Source: Comamonadaceae bacterium
GTDB lineage: Bacteria; Pseudomonadota; Gammaproteobacteria; Burkholderiales; Burkholderiaceae_C
Direction: 5' to 3'
DNA length: 41,069 nt
Assembly (NCBI GenBank): GCA_947447975.1
Contig: CANFLU010000027.1
Span: 1 to 41,069, forward strand
The notes under the pieces were generated by a model that made no database searches, had not been told where the DNA came from, and saw only the letters and a program-made list of their open reading frames with translations. This document shows, one piece after another, positions 16,091 to 24,194 of the stretch; within the stretch, counting starts at the first letter, position 1; each line of letters starts with the position of its first letter. The translations under genes were made by a program, and so were the position numbers.

Positions 16091-17917
16091 TTAGGGATGC
16101 GTATCCAGCGTGTTCGGCGACGGGCTAGGCCGTCGGATGATCTGTCGCCAGCTACGACGCAGCGTATTTTTTACCCCAAGCAGCCTGGTTTGTCCGCTGT
16201 TGCTGGTGAGCACAGCACTAAGGCCATTGGCCCCTATTTTTTGGCTGAAGGACACGTCACCGCTGTCATTGGATGCTACCGCTACCGCATTGATCGGATG
16301 GCCAGTGGGGTCAAACGTATCCAAGCTGTCAATTGCTCCGTCTGCATTGACATCAAAAGTTGGCGCGGATGCGCTGCCGGTAAAGGGATTCAATACAAAA
16401 AGTACGGTTGTTGGGCTAGGCTTAGAAGCATCATGATGGCGGTCACCGCCAGGCGATATCGTTTGCAAAAGTACCTTGCCAACTGCCAATTGGGGCGCCT
16501 GTACCAAGCGCAAGTTGACAGGATTGATGCTGAGATTGATGTACCAGCCGCGCTTATCAGCGTAATTTACAAGATGCTTGGACGCACTGTAAAAATTCGT
16601 ACCCTGGATGGGCGTGATGGTTTGTTCAACCAAGCTGGTTTGGGAGACCATGGTACTGGTCCCCGGTGGCTGCGTATTCATGGTGTCAGTGGGCGTTGGC
16701 GAAAACTCGTCGACTTGCGCCCTGTCCCAAATCGCATACAAAGTTTGTACGTTGCTATCTTGACCATCGGATGATTGGAACCACTTACCCGTACCGAACA
16801 CCACCAGATGGCCGCCCCGTGGGTGGGCCATGTATACCGGTGTTGCGGTAATTGCCTGCCTCGGGTGGGTGGCAGCCGCACGAGACCTTAAAGCAAATTG
16901 GGCTCTAAATAATGGCTTCCCGCCAAAGGCCAGGCCCCAATGGTTTACGTTGTCACCCGAAAAATCAAACTTCCAGAGGTTGCCCTGCAAATCTCCCGCA
17001 TAGGCTGCGGTAATGCAGCGTTGCAAATCCATCACTAGGCGCACGCCGCCCAGTCCGTTTTCTCCTGTGGCTGGGATATCGATCGTTTTGACGTGGGCAC
17101 CTGTCAGCGCATTGATGATGAAAAGCTTGGCCGGTCCCCCGCTCCGGGTGTAACCGTTGCCTGCCACTACCACCCAGGTGCCATCGCGCATGACACCTAC
17201 CCCCGGCTTTTGCAAGATGTGACCTAGGTCGGCGAACTGTGCATCATGGGTATTGAGTTCCCACAAAACATCCCCCGCAGTCGAAGAATCGGTAATGCGG
17301 GCACTAGCGCCGAGTCCGAGGGGCAAATGGATGGCAAACATGCTTCGCGCCGCCATACCCCCTGTACCCACGACGATGTTACGCCAGCCCGTTTCCGTGG
17401 CGCTAGTTGTCGGGCGCTTGTCATAGACATCGGCCTCTACCAAAGGACTTGGCAGGTATTGGCGATATTCATCGTCAAATGGGTGAAGTTGGTGCGCCTG
17501 CGCAGACCAATTTTTTGGAATGAAGCTAAAGGTTTCGACGCCGGTTTGGGCGTCAATTGCGTGCAGCATACCGTCGCTTGTACCTACAAGCACCTGGGCT
17601 TTTCGCTTCTTTTTTTCCAGTAAAAACTGGCGGTAGCTAGCCTGCGCTGTCCAATGGGTGGCGGCCTGCGGAAGAAAATCGTAAAAACCGTCTTCGCCGT
17701 CAAAAACCAAGAGCGCTTGGGAATTGAAAACATGGTGGTGCTGAAGACCAATTGGGTGGGATAAATTGCTTTGTGCTGGCAGATGGGAAGCTACATATTT
17801 CCCTGTACTGGCATTCATCGAGTGATCTATTGTTTCGTTCAAGCCGAATGCTTGTAAATCGCTGGCCATGAGTGCGTACCAGATAAATACGCCCATCAAG
17901 TAACTGGCTCGGCGCAT
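16091..17917 (-). CDS. pilY1: short PilY1-like pilus tip protein, propeller part only
   Basis: A 608-residue protein with a signal peptide (MRRASYLMGVFIWYALMASDLQA) and then the C-terminal beta-propeller region of PilY1: VLVGTSDGMLHAIDAQTGVETFSFIPKNW, the WRNIVVGTGGMAARSMFAI strand, VVVAGNGYTRSGG and the AAYAGDLQGNLWKFDFSG blade. Residues about 525-535 form a calcium-loop pattern (DVNADGAIDSLD). Usual PilY1 proteins are 1000 residues or more and carry an N-terminal von Willebrand domain; that part is absent, yet a proper start, an AAGGA ribosome binding site and a leader are present, so this looks like a compact variant and not a fragment. It starts 9 nt after pilX. PilY1 acts in pilus extension, adhesion and surface sensing. 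Confidence 0.85.
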   Translation of the reverse strand: MRRASYLMGVFIWYALMASDLQAFGLNETIDHSMNASTGKYVASHLPAQSNLSHPIGLQHHHVFNSQALLVFDGEDGFYDFLPQAATHWTAQASYRQFLLEKKKRKAQVLVGTSDGMLHAIDAQTGVETFSFIPKNWSAQAHQLHPFDDEYRQYLPSPLVEADVYDKRPTTSATETGWRNIVVGTGGMAARSMFAIHLPLGLGASARITDSSTAGDVLWELNTHDAQFADLGHILQKPGVGVMRDGTWVVVAGNGYTRSGGPAKLFIINALTGAHVKTIDIPATGENGLGGVRLVMDLQRCITAAYAGDLQGNLWKFDFSGDNVNHWGLAFGGKPLFRAQFALRSRAAATHPRQAITATPVYMAHPRGGHLVVFGTGKWFQSSDGQDSNVQTLYAIWDRAQVDEFSPTPTDTMNTQPPGTSTMVSQTSLVEQTITPIQGTNFYSASKHLVNYADKRGWYINLSINPVNLRLVQAPQLAVGKVLLQTISPGGDRHHDASKPSPTTVLFVLNPFTGSASAPTFDVNADGAIDSLDTFDPTGHPINAVAVASNDSGDVSFSQKIGANGLSAVLTSNSGQTRLLGVKNTLRRSWRQIIRRPSPSPNTLDTHP

Positions 17918-17926
17918 AAGACGTCC

Positions 17927-18487
17927 TTAATAACGAATTACGGATTGCACCCAGGCATCGGTGCCGCGCGTGATGGCACCATTGCCCGCCTCTGTGTAAT
18001 CTGGCGAAAATCCACGTGCAGTAACCAAAAACGCTTGCAGGCGCTGGGTATCTATAGGCGTCAGGCGGATTTCTTCAATCATGCAAACGGGTGAGACGGT
18101 AGGAACGCGTCCTTGGGCGTCTTGTATTAGGGTAAAGGGCACGGCGTTGATTTGGTTGGCCGCGCCCTTCCAATTGCTCAAAGTCTGCCAGGCGTTTGGC
18201 AATTCGCCAACGACGGCGCTGGGGGGGCTAGGGAGTCGGATGAGGGCGGTATTGTTCTTGAGCAGGCCATCTTCGCAGTAGCGCAAGGCCAGTTCTGCCA
18301 ATGCGTCGACATTGGCGCGGATACGCAAATTAGTGGCCAGTTGCTCGCCGGAAATCGACGACTTGGCGGCCCATAGGGCAGTCCCCGAAATTAGCACCAA
18401 AATCATCAAGACCAAGAGTAAGACAATGCCCCATTGTTGGCCGGCAGCGCTTGCTTGCCTAGGCACCTGGCGTGGGGAGTACGTCAC
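17927..18487 (-). CDS. pilX: minor pilin assembly protein PilX (GTG start)
   Basis: A 186-residue PilX-type protein. The N-terminal QQWGIVLLLVLMILVLISGTALWAAKSS matches the PilX hydrophobic helix, which replaces the usual pilin cleavage motif. Later parts have the SGEQLATNLRIRANVDALAELALRYCEDGLL region and two cysteines. The GTG start overlaps the pilW stop by 4 nt, indicating translational coupling. PilX, PilV, PilW, FimT and PilY1 together prime pilus assembly in the periplasm and cap the fibre. Confidence 0.83.
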   Translation of the reverse strand: MTYSPRQVPRQASAAGQQWGIVLLLVLMILVLISGTALWAAKSSISGEQLATNLRIRANVDALAELALRYCEDGLLKNNTALIRLPSPPSAVVGELPNAWQTLSNWKGAANQINAVPFTLIQDAQGRVPTVSPVCMIEEIRLTPIDTQRLQAFLVTARGFSPDYTEAGNGAITRGTDAWVQSVIRY

Positions 18488-19398
18488 GGTGTAATTCCCG
18501 CACGGTTTCGCAAGCTCACCGTAGTCGTGAACGGGTGGTGCACATATTTATCCGCCGGGTGGGTGAGAATTCCATCACAGTTGATGAAGGGGGCGGCTTT
18601 GCCTTGGTCGGCAGTGGGGCTGACCATTTGAATGCAAATACGTACCGCTACCACCCGGCCCCATTTTTGGTCTGCATCGCCCGCCAGTGCATCGACTTGT
18701 GCGGCGGTGACGTAACGAATTACCTGGCTCTCAGTCATGTCGCTGGCAATCCCGTAGCGCAAGCGCATAAATTCCACCCCTCTTACCAAGGGCTGTGATT
18801 GGAAGCGGGCATTGCCATTACCCGCACAGCTGAGATCTTTATTGGCATTGATAAAGAATCGCGCCTCCACTAATGCGAACTGCAGGCTGCTATCAACAGC
18901 CGAATTGGTATTCGGTGCGACACCTTGGCTGAGACAATCCGATGCATCGTTACCGCCGGCAGCTTCGGTATTGAAGCTATCGCCTTCGTAACGAATCGCA
19001 ATCGCATCCGGCTGCGTGCTGATGTTGCTACATGCCAGCGCGCTCCAGGTGACCGTGGTACTAGCAAAGCCACCATCGCAACCACGCAGACCCGCGCCCG
19101 CCAAATTGCTGTCCGCAGTCTGTGCCACTTGCCCGTCAACGGGTGCGCTATTGCGCGGAGCCATCAACATGAGTTTGCTATAGCCGGCCATGCGGATATG
19201 CCTTGCCAGAGTCTCTAGCGCAATGGACGCGTCCTCCGCCATGCGCGTTACCGTATCGCTTTGGCGCACTGCCATACTGGTCGCTATATATATAGAAAGT
19301 AGTGCCCCTAGCATCATCAGTCCGATAGTCATGGCAACGAGCAGTTCTACCAAACTGAAGCCGTTGGGTGCGATGGAGCGGTAAGCCCACATCCTCAT
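18484..19398 (-). CDS. pilW: minor pilin PilW
   Basis: A 304-residue PilW-type minor pilin. The prepilin site is NG/FSLVELLVAM followed by the hydrophobic helix TIGLMMLGALLSIYIA. The remaining sequence is long and has paired cysteines, as usual for PilW. I use ATG 19398, which overlaps the pilV stop as ATGA, and not the upstream ATG at 19422 that lies inside pilV. It is coupled at both ends, to pilV and pilX. Confidence 0.88.
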   Translation of the reverse strand: MRMWAYRSIAPNGFSLVELLVAMTIGLMMLGALLSIYIATSMAVRQSDTVTRMAEDASIALETLARHIRMAGYSKLMLMAPRNSAPVDGQVAQTADSNLAGAGLRGCDGGFASTTVTWSALACSNISTQPDAIAIRYEGDSFNTEAAGGNDASDCLSQGVAPNTNSAVDSSLQFALVEARFFINANKDLSCAGNGNARFQSQPLVRGVEFMRLRYGIASDMTESQVIRYVTAAQVDALAGDADQKWGRVVAVRICIQMVSPTADQGKAAPFINCDGILTHPADKYVHHPFTTTVSLRNRAGITP

Positions 19399-19931
19399 AG
19401 CGCGGCTCGCAGATAGAAACAACGCGGCTGCTCACCTATGCCACCCATGGATGGGGTCCGGCAATTTGCGCCGCCCGCGGCCAGCGATGCTGCGCTTGTC
19501 GGCTCCACCCACATAATCCAAATATCGGCTAAGTTTCCGTTGCGCTGGGCATTGAAATCTCCCCCAGGCAGTGATTGGCGCAACATATTGGCAAGTTCGG
19601 CTTTATCGATATTGGCAATCTCGCTGCTACTACACGATTGTGGGAGTAGGCATGCGGGTACTGCTGCTGGGGCCCGGTTGGAAGCATAGGGTTCCGTTCT
19701 AATATAGGCATTGGCCATAAAGCCATCGGTGTTGGCCCGCATCGACTCTGCCAATTGCGCAGCGCTTTGCTGCGCCACCATCTGGTATTGCGCAGTCTTG
19801 CTGTACTGAACTGTGGCGGCCATCAGTTGTGCGACAGCGGCAAGGCCAAAGGACATGACCAGCATGGCAATCAGCACCTCGATCAGGGATGCACCGATTT
19901 GGTGGATGCCCGTGGTGCGCACCGGAAGCAT
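19395..19931 (-). CDS. pilV: minor pilin PilV
   Basis: A 178-residue PilV-type minor pilin with prepilin site IG/ASLIEVLIAMLVMSFGLAAVAQL. Typical PilV traits are the AQLAESMRANTDGF stretch after the helix and cysteine pairs further on (PACLLPQSCSS, ANCRTPS, PRCFYL). ATG 19931 gives a normal short leader; the frame opens further at 20012 but that part overlaps fimT and carries no leader features. It begins 43 nt after fimT. Confidence 0.86.
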   Translation of the reverse strand: MLPVRTTGIHQIGASLIEVLIAMLVMSFGLAAVAQLMAATVQYSKTAQYQMVAQQSAAQLAESMRANTDGFMANAYIRTEPYASNRAPAAVPACLLPQSCSSSEIANIDKAELANMLRQSLPGGDFNAQRNGNLADIWIMWVEPTSAASLAAGGANCRTPSMGGIGEQPRCFYLRAAL

Positions 19932-19974
19932 GGCAATGGTGCTGCGGCACGCCCAGCCGGTAGGTTTCCACCGA

Positions 19975-20547
19975 TTAGGAGCAAGTTGCCAAACTGCTCG
20001 ATACATAAGCACGGCCTTGCAGGGAAATACACACGCGCTTTTTTTGAAGTACGGTGGTGCTCATGGCATCAAAGGTAAATGAACTAGCGCCGCCACTGAG
20101 CAATATTCCTGTGCTGCGGTACACCAATTTGCTCGTTGCGCTACTTGTTATCTTGGTGATTCCGCCGCTATTGCTCAAAGCGCCTTGAACCCTGAGCAAA
20201 GTGTCTGTCGTGGCGTCATAGCTGTAGTTGGGATCGCCATCGCTGTTGGCAAAAATAATCCATCCCCGGTGCCACGCATTCGCGTCAGACGCGTCGGTCG
20301 CACAACTAGGCGTGGCGCTTTCGCTATTGCTGCTGGGGCATACCACTACTTGGGCACGCTTACTTAAGGCTTCCGATCGGGCATAGCGTAGCGTGCTAAA
20401 GAAGGTGTTGATATGGCTGCGTACGGCTTCTGTCTCGCTGAGAGCTCGAATATTGGGGATGCCAATAGTCAAAAGTATGCCGATGATGCTCACGGTCACC
20501 ATGAGCTCGATGAGCGTCACACCGGACTGGCGCTTGCGTATTTGCAT
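19975..20547 (-). CDS. fimT: minor pilin FimT/GspH family
   Basis: A 190-residue FimT/GspH-type pseudopilin. The prepilin site is QSG/VTLIELMVTVSIIGILLTIGIPN, followed by the family's HINTFFSTLRYARSEALSKRAQVVVCPS and WHRGWIIFANSDGD blocks. FimT initiates minor-pilin complexes and in some species binds DNA for uptake; the C-terminal tail has only a few basic residues, so DNA binding cannot be judged. It follows a 135-bp AT-rich gap and is first in the pilV-pilW-pilX-pilY1-pilE run. Confidence 0.87.
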   Translation of the reverse strand: MQIRKRQSGVTLIELMVTVSIIGILLTIGIPNIRALSETEAVRSHINTFFSTLRYARSEALSKRAQVVVCPSSNSESATPSCATDASDANAWHRGWIIFANSDGDPNYSYDATTDTLLRVQGALSNSGGITKITSSATSKLVYRSTGILLSGGASSFTFDAMSTTVLQKKRVCISLQGRAYVSSSLATCS

Positions 20548-20682
20548 TTGTGCATCGGAGTTTCAATTCCTTTTATTATGCACAAAATAAATATTAAATA
20601 AATATATGTTTAATATAAAAGTTATAAACACGTAGGATGGGGGTGCGCTGCTACACCCGTATGGAAAAACTTCGCCACGAAC
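20548..20682 (-). promoter_or_regulatory. AT-rich upstream region of the minor-pilin operon
   Basis: This 135-bp gap is far richer in A and T than its surroundings. It holds an 8-bp inverted repeat, ATATTAAA (20591-20598) and TTTAATAT (20609-20616), around a 10-nt centre. On the minus strand CATAAT (20575-20580) could serve as a -10 box for fimT with a leader of about 20 nt, although no matching -35 is convincing. An AAAGGA sits further from the ATG than is usual. Likely the fimT promoter area. Confidence 0.45.
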
Positions 20683-21510
20683 TTAGTCAAACAGCTGGGC
20701 TAATTGCTGCTGCGGGTAAATGCGGTTGGCCACGAATCGCACCCATGCGCTTGTGTCGAGCCGCGATTCGGCTGGGATTGCTGCGGGGTTGGCGCGGGCA
20801 ACAGATGGGTATTGCACCCATTTGCTCGAGTCCTGATTCGTCTCAGTTTGGGTTGCGATGGTATGGCCCGATGAGGGGTATTGCACCCAGGCCCGCGTCT
20901 CTGGGCGATTGGCTGCGTCGCCGCCCCAGCTGCGCGTAAGTGCTGTGCCAAGGTAATGTACCCAACCGCTTCGCGGCGACGTGCTGCCCTCTAGGTTGCT
21001 GGGCGTTTTGATGGGGCCACCTGCATAGCGCACCCAGTTCTCGCGTTTTTCGACTGCGCGCGGGGCTGGAGTGGTGGCTTTGACCGTTTGGGCTTCGCTT
21101 GCGCTGGGCAGGGAAACATCCGATGGATTGCGCGCCAATACCAGTTGTAACAACTGGTTGTGGTTGGGAACTTGGAGGCTAGCGGTGGTGAGCGTGCGCT
21201 GCGGCTTGCTGCTGCTAAAGGCCTGCGGGTTGAGTATTACAAAGGCCTGGCCGAGCACTTGCGCTTTCAAGGGGCTCTCAGGCATGGTTTTGGCCACGAT
21301 GCGCTCCAGGCTTTCGCCCAGTGCAGGGGTGTAGCTGTGACTGGACTTAAGACCCTTGAGGTCGATGGTGACAATGCCCGATGGGCTAAGGGGCTTGGCG
21401 TTGGGCGCCGCGGCAGCGCCCAAACCTGCCAGAGCCATCACCAGCGCGAGCACGCCGCCGCACCAAGGGCGCACACCAGGGCAAGAAAGGTAGCGCTTGG
21501 TTTGTGGCAT
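20683..21510 (-). CDS. FimV-like secreted protein with WVxY repeats
   Basis: A 275-residue protein I cannot assign to a named gene. After a signal-like segment (GGVLALVMALAGLGAAAA) it has a region like the N-terminal part of FimV: SLERIVAKTMPESPLKAQVLGQAFVILNPQAF and then LQVPNHNQLLQLVLARNP, where FimV has a LysM-type peptidoglycan-binding segment. The C-terminal half holds five copies of WV[RHQ][YF] at residues about 159, 183, 208, 231 and 256, that is every 23-25 residues, each with a preceding Ser/Thr/Pro-rich spacer. It precedes the minor pilins on the same strand, so a role in pilus assembly or cell-wall attachment is likely. ATG 21510 is chosen for the leader; the frame opens to 21591. 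Confidence 0.65.
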   Translation of the reverse strand: MPQTKRYLSCPGVRPWCGGVLALVMALAGLGAAAAPNAKPLSPSGIVTIDLKGLKSSHSYTPALGESLERIVAKTMPESPLKAQVLGQAFVILNPQAFSSSKPQRTLTTASLQVPNHNQLLQLVLARNPSDVSLPSASEAQTVKATTPAPRAVEKRENWVRYAGGPIKTPSNLEGSTSPRSGWVHYLGTALTRSWGGDAANRPETRAWVQYPSSGHTIATQTETNQDSSKWVQYPSVARANPAAIPAESRLDTSAWVRFVANRIYPQQQLAQLFD

Positions 21511-21747
21511 TCGAATTCTCCGGGTAAGGGTAGGGCGCAAACTGTCGAAATGACGACGTTGCAAGCGTTTTGACAGCGGATTGCGGGTCATGGCTGGTAC
21601 TCTGCAATTGCCATGCCATGCTCATTTAGCCCCGATGCGTGCCGGCCCTGTCGGTTTAAACCCGATAGGCAGCGCATTCCAAGCGTGCAAAATAGCAATA
21701 CACGCGTGCTGCCCTGCCCTTTACGCCCCTAACCGTTGGAGAACACT

Positions 21748-22749
21748 ATGCCCCCTTCCCATGCCCACCGCAGCCTCTTGGGCCGCATCCTGCGCGTCTG
21801 CACCGTGCTCAGCCTGGCCCTGGCCGCGCCCCTGGCCGCGCTGGCCGATGCGGTTTATCCGGATAAACCGATTAAGTTCGTGGTGCCGTATCCGCCGGGC
21901 GGGGGTACGGATGTGGTCGCGCGTATCGTCCAGCAGCGCCTGCAAGCAGCACTGGGCCAGCCCATCGTGATCGATAACAAAGGCGGTGCCGGTGGCTCGC
22001 TGGGCACTGACATCGTGGCCAAGTCCGCGCCTGATGGCTACACCGTGCTATTTACCCTGAGCTCGCACACGATTAACCCGGCGATCTTTCCCAAGCTGCC
22101 GTTTGACACGATCAAGGATTTTGAGCCCGTGGGCTTGCTCGCGTCATTACCGCAGTTGCTGGCGGCCAATATGGCGGTGCCCGTGCGCAGCGTGGCCGAT
22201 GTCGTGGCGCAGGCCAAGGCTGCCCCCGACAAGTTTTCATTCGCCTCGGTGGGCAATGGGTCTCCGGGCCACCTGGCGGGTGAATTAATGGTGCTGCGCA
22301 CCGGCGCGCCCATGGCGCATATCCCTTACCGGGGCGGCGGCCCGGCGGTGACCGATGTGATAGGGGGCCAGGTGCCCTTGTTGTGGGTGTCCATCCCCGC
22401 GGCTGCTGCACAAGTCAAAGCCGGTAAATTGCGCGCGCTGGCAGTTTCCACCACCAAGCGCAGCCCGGCTTTCCCGGACGTGCCCACCATGCAAGAGGCT
22501 GGGGTAGCAGACTTTGAGGTGGACTCTTGGTACGCCATGCTGGTGCCCGCCAAAACACCGCGCCCCATTATTGACAGGCTTAACAAAGCACTCAATACCG
22601 TGCTGGCCGAGCCTGCTATTCGTGCCCAGTTGCTGGACCAAGGCGCCGATGCCGTAGGCGGCACCCCTGAAGCGCTGGCCAAAGTGATTGCAGCCGAAGT
22701 GCCCAAGTGGATCAAGTTGGCCAAAGACGCCAACATCAAGGCCGATTGA
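21748..22749 (+). CDS. Bug/TctC-type periplasmic solute receptor
   Basis: A 333-residue tripartite tricarboxylate transporter receptor of the large Burkholderiales Bug family. A signal peptide ends at LAALA/DAVYPDK. Then come the family's KPIKFVVPYPPGGGTDVVARIV, the IVIDNKGGAGGSLGTDIVAKSAPDGYT ligand-loop segment and IPYRGGGPAVTDVIGGQVPL. Bug proteins bind small carboxylates. ATG 21748 has GGAG 6 nt upstream. It stops 2 nt before sauS, so it probably captures the sulfonate or carboxylate that SauT and SauS use. No TctA or TctB membrane subunits are adjacent, which is common for Bug genes. Confidence 0.85.
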   Translation: MPPSHAHRSLLGRILRVCTVLSLALAAPLAALADAVYPDKPIKFVVPYPPGGGTDVVARIVQQRLQAALGQPIVIDNKGGAGGSLGTDIVAKSAPDGYTVLFTLSSHTINPAIFPKLPFDTIKDFEPVGLLASLPQLLAANMAVPVRSVADVVAQAKAAPDKFSFASVGNGSPGHLAGELMVLRTGAPMAHIPYRGGGPAVTDVIGGQVPLLWVSIPAAAAQVKAGKLRALAVSTTKRSPAFPDVPTMQEAGVADFEVDSWYAMLVPAKTPRPIIDRLNKALNTVLAEPAIRAQLLDQGADAVGGTPEALAKVIAAEVPKWIKLAKDANIKAD

Positions 22750-22751
22750 AC

Positions 22752-24194
22752 ATGGCCCGTACTACCTCGCCTGTGCCCTTGAGCCCCGCCGAACAAGAGG
22801 CGCATGCCATCGTGCAAGCGTTGCTGCACCGTGCCCGAGCCGCGCAGCAAATCGCCGAACAGTATGACCAAGCGCGGGTAGATGAACTGGTGGCTGCCGC
22901 AGCCTGGGCGATTTTGGAGCCGGGCCGCAACCAGGCCTTGGCCGAACTAGCGGTACAAGATACCGGCATCGGCAATGTGCCTGACAAGCTGCGAAAAAAC
23001 TACCGCAAAACCCTGGGCTTGTTGCGCGATTTGCAGGGTGCCAAATCAGTCGGTGTCATCTCCGACAACCCAGCCACCGGCATCACCGAAATTGCCCGAC
23101 CGGTGGGCGTGGTCTGTGCCATCACCCCTTCGACCAACCCGGCGGCCACGCCGGCGAACAAAATCATCAATGCGCTCAAAGGCCGCAATGCCGTCATCGT
23201 CGCGCCTTCGCCCAAAGGCTGGGCCACCAGTGCGCGTTTGCTGGAATACATCCATGCCGCCTTGGATCGTATTGGCGCGCCACGCGATCTAGTGCAAGTG
23301 CTGCCTGCGCCCATTAGCAAAGCAGCTACCTACGCGCTGATGGCCGCCTGCGATCTGGTGGTCGCCACGGGCTCGCAAGCCAATGTGCGCGCCGCCTACG
23401 CCAGTGGTACTCCAGCCTATGGGGTGGGCGCGGGCAATGTGGCGGGTATCGTCGACGAAAGCGCAGACATGGATCTCGCTGCCCAGCGTATCTTGCGCTC
23501 CAAAACTTTTGACAATGCAACCAGTTGCTCCTCTGAAAACAGCCTGGTCGTATTGGACGCAGCCGCGCCCGCTTTGTTGCAGGCATTGCAAGCTGGTGGC
23601 GCGGTGCTGCTTGATGCCGGGCAAAAGGCCTGTTTACAGGCCCTCATGTGGCCGGATGGAAAACTATCGAGCGCAGTGATCGGTCAAAGCGCCACCGTCG
23701 TGGCGCAGCGCGCTGGGCTGTTGGAAGTGGCTGCTTTGCAGCCGCGCGTGCTACTGGTGGAAGAAAGCGGCAGTGGCGAGGACTACCCGTTTTCTGGCGA
23801 AAAACTCTGCCCCGTGTTGACGGTTTACCGCGCACCCGATTTTGAAACCGCCATGGCCACCGTGGAGCGCATTTACGCATTCCAAGGCGCTGGCCACTCG
23901 GTAGGCTTGCACAGTATTCGGCCCGAACGCGCGCTGGCCCTGGGATTGCGTTTGCCGGTATCGCGTGTCATCGTAGACCAGGCGCATTGCATCGCCACCG
24001 GCGGCAGTTTTGACAACGGTCTGCCCTTTAGCCTGTCCATGGGTTGCGGCACCTGGGGTAAAAATAATTTTTCCGACAATATGAACTACCGGCACTACCT
24101 GAATATCACGCGCATTTCGCGCCCTATTCCCGAGCGCGTGCCCTCCGAAGAGCAGTTACTGGCGGACTACTTCGCCAAATACGGGCGCGCATGA
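22752..24194 (+). CDS. sauS: CoA-acylating aldehyde dehydrogenase, probable sulfoacetaldehyde dehydrogenase
   Basis: A 480-residue CoA-acylating aldehyde dehydrogenase of the EutE/SauS type. The catalytic cysteine is Cys259 in TSCSSENSLVV. The nucleotide-binding part includes PVGVVCAITPSTNPAATPANKIINALKGRNAVI and VVATGSQANVRAAY. In sulfoacetate degradation SauS reduces sulfoacetyl-CoA to sulfoacetaldehyde with NADPH. The start at ATG 22752, two bases after the receptor gene, replaces a longer frame that begins inside that gene. Its stop overlaps the sauT start as ATGA. The acylating-dehydrogenase family is certain; the sulfo-substrate rests on pairing with a SauT-like ligase and on xsc elsewhere in the window. 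Acetaldehyde or another acyl-CoA is the alternative. Confidence 0.78.
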   Translation: MARTTSPVPLSPAEQEAHAIVQALLHRARAAQQIAEQYDQARVDELVAAAAWAILEPGRNQALAELAVQDTGIGNVPDKLRKNYRKTLGLLRDLQGAKSVGVISDNPATGITEIARPVGVVCAITPSTNPAATPANKIINALKGRNAVIVAPSPKGWATSARLLEYIHAALDRIGAPRDLVQVLPAPISKAATYALMAACDLVVATGSQANVRAAYASGTPAYGVGAGNVAGIVDESADMDLAAQRILRSKTFDNATSCSSENSLVVLDAAAPALLQALQAGGAVLLDAGQKACLQALMWPDGKLSSAVIGQSATVVAQRAGLLEVAALQPRVLLVEESGSGEDYPFSGEKLCPVLTVYRAPDFETAMATVERIYAFQGAGHSVGLHSIRPERALALGLRLPVSRVIVDQAHCIATGGSFDNGLPFSLSMGCGTWGKNNFSDNMNYRHYLNITRISRPIPERVPSEEQLLADYFAKYGRA

